From the NCBI GenBank assembly GCA_030267565.1, contig BRXU01000003.1, positions 1,906,001 to 1,970,000 of the forward strand: a stretch of DNA of 64,000 nt. Reading direction: 5' to 3'. The notes beneath the pieces are model-generated. The model was not told the DNA's origin, ran no database searches, and was given only the letters and a program-made list of their open reading frames with translations. The translations under genes and the position numbers were made by a program. This document shows, piece by piece, positions 45,696-54,600 of the stretch. Within the stretch, counting starts at the first letter, position 1, and each line of letters starts with the position of its first letter. This stretch comes from Pleodorina starrii. Taxonomy: Eukaryota; Chlorophyta; Chlorophyceae; Chlamydomonadales; Volvocaceae.

Positions 45696-48600
45696 TCACA
45701 GGAACATCGCAGCCGACTGGTACTGGCCCTTCAGCATGCGGCGCGCAACCAGCGCGTTCGCGAACACGATCAACCACACACCCCGCCGTCCCGACGAGTT
45801 GCGCGGCAGGCACATCGCCACCAGCAAGCGACCCGCCTCCCGGAGCGACTTCAGGTAGCGCGACCGAGGCTCGTGCGCCTCCGTGAGATACCACCCCGGC
45901 ACCAAAATACACGCCACGAAAGCGGCATAGCGAACCGCTAGCGGCAACGCCACATCCACCAGCGGCATCTCCGGGCACGAGACGATCGCATCCAGCTTCC
46001 CCTCCAGCTGCAAGCGCTTGTAGAAGGCCGGCTGCATCGCATCCTCGTGTGAATCCGCATCGCGACGCGGATCCAGATCATTGGTGACAACGCGAAACCC
46101 CCGCTCCTTGAACACCCACGCGATGGTGCCCGTGCCGACCCACGGGTCACAGACCCACGACACCGATGACCAATCAAGCCGCTCAAACAAGGACTCCAGC
46201 ATAGCGGGTGATGTAGAAGCCCCCACTGGACCACCGCGCAGGTGCGGCGCCGTAAGCGACATGCGCGAGAGGCTCTGCGCCGTGTGCTCGCCCGGCATCA
46301 AATACTCCAGCGCCATCTTCAAACCCTCGCGACGGCCACTCGCCCAGAAATCGGGCAGCTCCACCTCCTGCACCACCACATTCGCAAACGCGCGCGGCGG
46401 CTTCTTGCCCTCAGGCACCAAGAACGAACGCAACTCCTCATACTCCATCCGCTCCTCACTGCCATCCTCATACGACACAACGAAGGGCTTCCGGCCCTCT
46501 CCCACGTGCTTCACACGGCCCCACATGTTGCGCGGCGCGCCGCGCCTCCCCGTGGCCTTCTTCCGCACGACGAACCGGCCATCAAGACGCTCCTCCCGCA
46601 TCATCCGCGACTTGGCCTTAGCCATGGCCTTGCGCTGCTCCGGCGTAAGCGGCGGCGCGCCCTCCTCCTGCGTAGCCGCAGCCACCTGATCCACCGTAAC
46701 CCCCGCCTTGACGCAATCAGGGCAAACCCAGTCACCCTCGGGGACACCCGGCAGCCCCACGCACTGGAAGTGCCAGCCGGAATTGCAGCTATCGCACAGA
46801 AGCATGTCCGCCTCGCCGGACGGCACGTGGCAGACCTCGCAGCACAGATCAGCCGGCGGCTTAGCAAGAGAGGGGTCGATGGTGCCGTCGATGCCCGGCA
46901 GGTGGCACGGGGCCAACTGGCTCGGGTGCACCGTCATCTCGGTGCCGCACTTCCCTTGCAAAACCATGAGCCCCATCCCCGTCTCGTCGACGACCCGGTA
47001 GATCTCAGGGCGCACGCTCGGCTCCAGCGCGTGCCCCGACGTGCCCCTCACGTACACGAAATCACCGGGCATGATGCGGAACAGCCGCGGTGCGTTGGCC
47101 CCCTTGCGGCGCTTCGCGTACCAGTGCCGGTCGCGCTGCTGAGCGATGAGTGCGTTGCCAGCCGCCACGCTCCGCGCTGCATCCGCCCGGCGAACCAACT
47201 CCACTGCCACACTTGACACGTTATCGAAATCGAGGCTGGACCCGAACTTCTCCTTCACCGCCGCCGGAACGGCAGGCGCCACGCCGTACAGCAACTCGTA
47301 CGGCGAGTAACCCGTGCTCGCCTGCGGGCTCAGGCGGTAGCCCATCACCGTCCAGTAAAGCGCCTCCTCCCAATCAATCTCCTTCCCCTCGCGCTGCGCC
47401 TGCTGCAGCGTCTTGGTGAGCGCCATCTTGACGGTCTGCACGCAGCGCTCCGCGAGGCCGTTGGCCTGTGGCCGGCGAGGCGAAATGCGCCGGTGGTCGA
47501 TGAAGCTGCCGTGCAGTAGCCGATCGAACACGCCCGCGAACTCTCCACCGTTGTCCGTGACGACCTCCGCGCAGGCTCCGAACCGCGACAGCACATGCTT
47601 GTGGAAAGCGCGCGCCGTGTACTGCGGCTCCTTCGCCGGAAGACCCTCAACTTCCAAATGCTTCGAGAAACTTTCGACCATGATCATGCAATAGCGGCTG
47701 CCGTGCGAGGACGCCTCAAAGGGGCCCGCCAGGTCCACGTGCCAGCGGTAGAACAGCCCCATGACCGGCAACGGGTTGAGTTCAGGCCGCTCCGACGACA
47801 GCCCGACCCGCACCCTATCGCACTCAGGACAACGCTTCACCTCCAACGACACATCCTCCGCCATCCCATACCACCAATGCGACAACGCCACCAGATGCAA
47901 CGTGCGCCGGACGCCAAAATGCCCGGTGCTGTTGTGCCACTTGCGAATAATGCCCGCGCGCTCCAACGGGTTGGGCACATGACGCCAGGATTGATCCGGC
48001 ATCTGCCGGTGGACCATGCCGCGCTCCATGCGATAACTGGCCACCCTACGATGGATGCGCCGTGATTGGACCTCAGCGGCCGGAAGATCGGGCCGGATAT
48101 GCTCGCCATGCCTCAGATAATACAACGCATTCTCATCGGCCCAAATATCAGGCACGCGCGGCTCCAGCGCGACCTCGACGGCCTGGGTAGTGAACACGAG
48201 CGCATGAACGCGGGGGATCTCAACCTCTTCCTCAACAGGATCAAACTCGCCGCGGCTCGTGACCGGACCCCCATCCCCAGACTGATACGGCACCGCACCC
48301 AGCACCGTGCGCTCGTAGACCGCCAGCGCGACATTCATGACGAAAGTGAGAGCGAACAGGTCCGGGACCATGGCCATAACCACCCAGCGCTGCTGCTCAG
48401 TGACCCACGGTACGGCGGTCGTACCGGCACGATAACCCAAGACCCGCTCGCACTCATCCGCCGTGAGACCCGTGAAACCCCCCACACTCACATCGTAGAC
48501 GGGCGCCGACACATTGGCAGGCCCCCCCCCAGCCGAAGCAATAGGGGAGATAGGACGCAGGACCCGCAGCGGCTTGCCCAACTTATTGAAGGCCGCGCCC

Positions 48601-51600
48601 GAGGGGGTGATATCCCCAATCGTGGCGTTACGCATCACGCGCCCGGGACCCAACACCTCACCAGCATGCTGCTCTGGGCTGCGGGTGGTGTGCAGCAGCA
48701 TCATGCCCCACAACTCGCGGTGCAGCAAATTGGACCACACGTGGACAAAACGGTGCTGGTGCGACCCTGCCTGGGCCGCATCCAGCGTGCACGCCGCACC
48801 GAACGCCTGCGAAAACGACCTGCTGCACTCCGGCGGCGGAAAAGACTCCGTCACCGACTCCAACTGCACGACATACCCCACCATCCTGCTACCACGAAGC
48901 TTCTGCAACGACGCAACAATGCGCTCGACATCCGCCGCCTTGGCCGCCGTACCCTGAACCGACCCAAGGCAGCGCACGTTAGCGACCACCAACCACGGCC
49001 CCTCGTCGGGGTCCATGACTCGGCCCAGGACGGCATCGGTGAGCTCACACACTTGCGCGGGCAGCGCAAACACCGAATCGCGCCACGCCGACAGCGGCAG
49101 GCGCGTGGGATACAGGCCGCTCAACTCCGCGCACTGCTGCTGCGTCGCCGCACGCACTATCGGGTCGTCGGCGACGTAGAAATAGCGACGCACCGGCAAA
49201 CCCGCGCGAAGGGCCATCTCCAGAGCGGCGGCCGGCCCACTCGACAAATCGAGAACCGACACACCCGAGCGAAAAGCGGACGGAAAGAACGAGCTGGTGA
49301 TCTGCCTCGTATCGACCAACAACGGCTCGGCTCCCACCCCCACCGGCGACACCGTGTGCACGAAGAACCCTGCCTCCTCGGGCAGGACAGCCAGCGAGGC
49401 GGCCCTGGTGGCCTGTACGCGAGCCAGGTGGCACGAGTACGACTCCGCCGGGTCATCCTCCTCGGGCGCGATCAGGGACGGGTCCGCCAGGTAACCGTCG
49501 TCCCCTTGCGTGAGCTCCCAGCCCGTGAACACAACACTGCTGACATCGGCAGAACCCGCAACCCTCGTGCACATGACAGCATGCAAAACGCCCGCGGCCA
49601 GACGACGCTCGCTATCAGCGCGCGGATGCTCGGCCAACCACGAAGCCATGGCCCTGGGGCCCTCCTCTGCCTCCGTCGGCACCCGCTCATCGGGCCCAGT
49701 AATCGGGGCTCCATCCAAACGCGCCCCACTCAGATCATCGGCGGTGGCGCGAGGCATGCGAGACGGCAAATCAGCCAACTGCTGCCCCCCCGGAAGATAT
49801 GCGATATCAAAATCATACTCCTGTAAACACAAGGCCCAGCGTAACGACTGCCCCGAAAGCGACTTGGTGGTGATCAGCCATTTCAGGGCCTGGTGGTCGG
49901 TGTATATGGAGAACCGCCGCCCGTGCAGGTAGCACCGCAGGGACTTGCAAGCCCAAACCACCGCCAACAACTCGCCCTTCGTAGGCTCATAATTGCGCTC
50001 GTGCTTGTTGAGCGACCTCGAAATGCACAGGCACAACCGCTCATTGCCCTCATCGTCCTCCTGGGTGAGCACGGCCCCCAGCCCCTGCTTGCTCCAATCG
50101 GTGTAGAGCCGCAACGGGTTCACGGGGTCGATGCGCTTCAGGACGCGATCGGTGGCGAACTCCTCCTTCAGCCGGTCAAATGACTCCTGCTGCTCGGACC
50201 CCCACTTCCAAGGCACTCCCTTCGACAGCAGCTCGTACATCGGCCGGCAGATGCTCGAAAACGACGGAATATAACGCTGGTACCACGTCATGCTTCCCAG
50301 CGCGGCCCGCAACTCCGTCAAATTGCGTGGCGCCCGCAACTCCAGTATGGCCGCCACCTTCGTGCGCACCATCGACGTGCCCTCGGGCATAACCATGTGC
50401 CCGACGAACTCCACCTCCCGCGCGCCGAAATAGCTCTTATCGGGGTGCAGGAACAAACCCTCGGAACGCAACGCCACCAAAACCTTCTCAACATGCTCCA
50501 GATGCTCCTCCCAGCTGCTCGAATGGATCATCAGGTCATCAACATAGACCTTGCAGAAATCACCGAGCTTGTGACGGGCTACAATCGAATCCATAACCCG
50601 CTGGAACTTGCCCCCGGCGTTCATCAGCCCGAACGGCATGGACTTGAACATCCAGATCTCGTTCCGCCACCAAAACGCCGTCTTGCTCTGATCATCGGGG
50701 TGCACGGGGATCTGGAAAAACCCCGACCGCGCATCCACCTTGCTGAAGAAACGAGACCCCCCCATCGCCTGCAGGTGATCGTCAATGCGATGCATCCCGT
50801 AGTAATCACGTTGCGTGTGCGTGTTGAGGCCGCGGTAATCGATGCAAAACCGGACGTCGGTCCAGTTGCCCTCCGCGTCGCGCTTCGCCGGCATCGTGGG
50901 GCACGAAGCATACTTCGTCTCCCCCTTGCACGGAACAATAATGCCCGCATCACGCATCTCTGCCAACTTCTTGTCCCCGCACGCCAACTCCCCGGGGCTG
51001 TAGCGCCGCGGCGCACTGACAATGTGCGCGTCGGTGGTGAGATTTATGCGGAATGGCCCCTCGGGTCCAGTGTAACCCGTAAGGTCCCCCAGCGAATAAG
51101 CGAAGGAGCTCTTGTTGCGCACCAGCAACTCCTTCATCGCCGACCAACCCTGCTCGTCCACGTCCGGGTGACCACCGTAAATCCACCCGTGCTCCGCATC
51201 CTTGACATATCGCTTGTCCGGGGGCATGCTGCTTTGCCCGTCCGGAAACAGAGAACCGATCGGCGAAACCCCCGGCTCCCAGCGACCCGAAGCGGCGGGG
51301 CCGGACGGCCCTGCAGCCCGATGCGCCCCTCCTTCCACTGCCATGAACCCCTCACGCGCGGCCATCCCGGTATGCAAAGCCCCGCCCAAGGCGTTCATCA
51401 AACCCGGCCCGGCCCTCGCCGTGAGGGTGCCGGCCACGCACGCGGTCGTGACGAGCAGGAGCCCGAGCACCACGGTAGCCAAGGTACGCTGCCGCGCCCG
51501 ATCCCAAAACGGCGGCCTTGGCGGGGGCTCCTTGCGGCGCCGCAGTATATTCACGCGCCTGCGCTGCCGCCGCGACATGCGCGAAACGCCGTCATCGGCC

Positions 51601-54600
51601 CTGTTGGCCACGTCGGCCAGGAACACGATGCCAGCCCAAACCTGCCGAAGCACCCACATCGGCAGCACGAACAACCCGCGCAGATACCCCGCAATCCACA
51701 CAAACGGCATCATGACACACGCCGCGAAACCCCAAATGACACGCATCAGCCACCAACGCATCACCCACCAGACACCACTCGCGACCTTCCCATCGTCCGG
51801 CTTGGGGGCGTACGCAGCTCCACCGCCCGCGACCTTAGGCGGTTGATCCGGGAGTCCGCCGGCTTTCGCCGCGTCGACCGGCTGCTCCGGTGGTGCCTCA
51901 GACTGCTGCGCCGGAATACCGCGCCGAGTCGCGTCCGTGGCTGCGGTGGGACCGCCGCCCGCTTCCTTGGCGCCAGCGGGCGACCCTGGCACGGCCTCCT
52001 TCTCCGGCTGCGCTGGCGGGGCGCTGCCGGCACCTGCTACAGCCGCACCGCCGACGGGCTCCGCAACGGCGGGCGGTTCCGACTTCTGCTGTTGCTGGCT
52101 GGCAGGCACCGGTGTCTGCAACAGCGAGCTTGGCGGCGCCTCCCCCCCCAGCACCGGTGACTGCACGCGTTGCCCCGCGGGCATCTCTGGCGCTGGCTGC
52201 TCAGCCCAAGAGACCTGCGCACCCCGCACGTAGGACGTGTGGACCCGCAGAGCGGCGGCGATGGCGATCGCGGCCTTGTCGCCGCCGAGCGGCGCTGGGG
52301 GTCGGGGCGGCTCGAGCAGGAGCGAGTGACGCAGCTGGGGGCGCCCCTCCGGCAGGTCGGGCCTGTACCACATGGTCGGTCGCGGGTAGGGGTCCACGTA
52401 GGCGGCCACTTGGTTCGAGTCAACCTTGCCCCATAGAAAATCGAACTCGCCGTCCCCATCGATGACCAACACCGGTCCCGTTGGCTGCAGCACCCGCCGG
52501 CGTCCGGGGTCCCCCGGGCACAGCACCACACGCAGACTGGCGACCTCGCAGAGCTGCTCCGACATGCCCATGGTGGTCTTCAGCCGCACAGGCGACGTCC
52601 GATAGGCGATGCCGTGCCGCTGGCAGAACTGCCTGTCGATGCACGACACGTTGGCCCCCTCATCCTTCAGCGTCGCGCGTACCGGCACGTCCCGCCCTTC
52701 ATGCCAGAGGCCGAGCTGGTGGTCCCAAAGGAGGTACAGGTCGCCGTGGTTGTGCGACCGAAATTCCTGCAGCTCCCGGGACTCGTCCGGTCCGCTGGGC
52801 CGCGTCACCGCTGCCAGGCGCGAGGCATGCGCCGCCGCCCGCATCGCAGCGTGGGGGCGGACGGTGGGGACAAGCGGCATCGACGGCCCGCGGTACGGCA
52901 CACACAGCGACGACTCATTGGCAGCGCATGAGAGAGGTGCGCCCCGCACGCTGGAGCCGCCACCATCTGGCCGCGGTTCAGTTGGCGTGGACAGCGCGTC
53001 TGTGCCGCCGCCAGGCAGCTGCACGGCCGCCGGCGGTGGCGATATGGTGCCACCGCCGTGCAGCGCGGCAGCCACCAGCGGCGGCTCTTCGGCGCCGTCT
53101 CCAGCCGACCTGGCGGCGGCGCCCCGGGCGCGCACGTGGCTGTTGGCGAAAGGCGCGGCGTCAGCAGCGGCAGCGGCGGCTGGCGCAGCCAGAGTGTCTC
53201 CGCCGGGCACAGCTGCACGCATTGGTATCGACGCCGCGGTGCCGTGGGCAGCGAAATCGGCAGCGGTCGACCCAGGCGCGCCAGCGCCGCCGCTTGGCGA
53301 CGGCCCTTCCGCGGGTGGGGCCATCTGGTCGCTGCTGTCCGGCGTCACGCTGGTCGCCAGCGGCGGCGCATCAGCCGTCTGCGTGACGCTGGCGGCTGCC
53401 ATACGCTGCACCTGGGCGCCCTGTGGTGCGGCGGCCGCGTCGTCCAAATCCAGGCTGCCCGGAACGACCTGCACGATAACCTTGACGCCGCTTTTCGCGC
53501 CCTCGCGTACGACCTCGGCCGGCACTTCCACCACAATGCTGCCTCCACTGTCCGAGCTCCGCGGCTCAAACGGCTTGTAGCCGTGGCGGCGGGGCCGGAA
53601 GCTCACAGCAGACTCCGTGGGTACAGCAAACGGTTGGGGGGTCGGCTGGCCAGCCAGCCGCGTGGCATTGGTCTCGGCCGGAACGGCGGGCTCCGGAACC
53701 GCCTCAGGGCACTCGGCGGCGAGGTACGTGCAGCCGGCGAAGTATGGGCTGGCGTCCACGTACTCATACTCCTCCGAGTAGGCGGCATGGTACGGCGCGT
53801 GCTCCTGCTGGTCAGCAAACGTGACGCGCCGCTGTTCCGTCTGTCCGGTTGGCGCCGGCTGCTGCCCCGGCACCCCCGCCTGCTCCACGGCGGCGACGTG
53901 ACCCCGTGCAGGAGGTCCGCCAGCCCCCGTCCCCGACGGGCCCTGCTCGCCACCGTACCCTCCACCGCCGTAACCGTAGCCCTGACCACGGCCACCCGCG
54001 TATCCGCCCCCGGGCCCGCGGCCTCCATATCCGCCTCCTCGTCCTCCACCGTATCCGCGGCCCATGCCCATGCCGCGGCCTCCACCGTATCCTCCGTATC
54101 CGCCTTGCGGCGGGTAGTCGCCCGGCGGCGCTTGCCGTGGCACCTCCGCCTGCCCCTGGCCGCGACCTCCCCCCGCCGCTCCGCCTGGCCCCCAACAGAC
54201 GTTAGGGTGGTGATAAGGCCAGCGGTAGCAGATCGGGCATCGGTTGTTGTTGCGGGCAGCATGGTGATGAGGGCAGGCGTCGACGTGGTGGTCAGCCGGC
54301 GCGCCGCGGTCACGGCACACCACGCACTGCCCGCTGCCTTGCGCCGCCGGCTGCGGTGCTTGCGACGCAGGCTGCTGCGGCGGCGGCGACGGCTGCTGCT
54401 GCTGCGGCTGCTGCGGCGGCGTCTGTTGCTGCTGCTGCTGCGGCGGCGGCTTCCGCTGTTTGGACTTTTCTGACCGCTGTGAGGCCGCACCCTGCGTTTC
54501 CGCGGCAGTGGACGTGTGAGCGCGGCCGTCCTTGGACTGCGGCTGGGCCGAGGGCTCCTGGCGCACGAACAGGCTGACTTGCAGCGAGTGCAGCTTTTGG

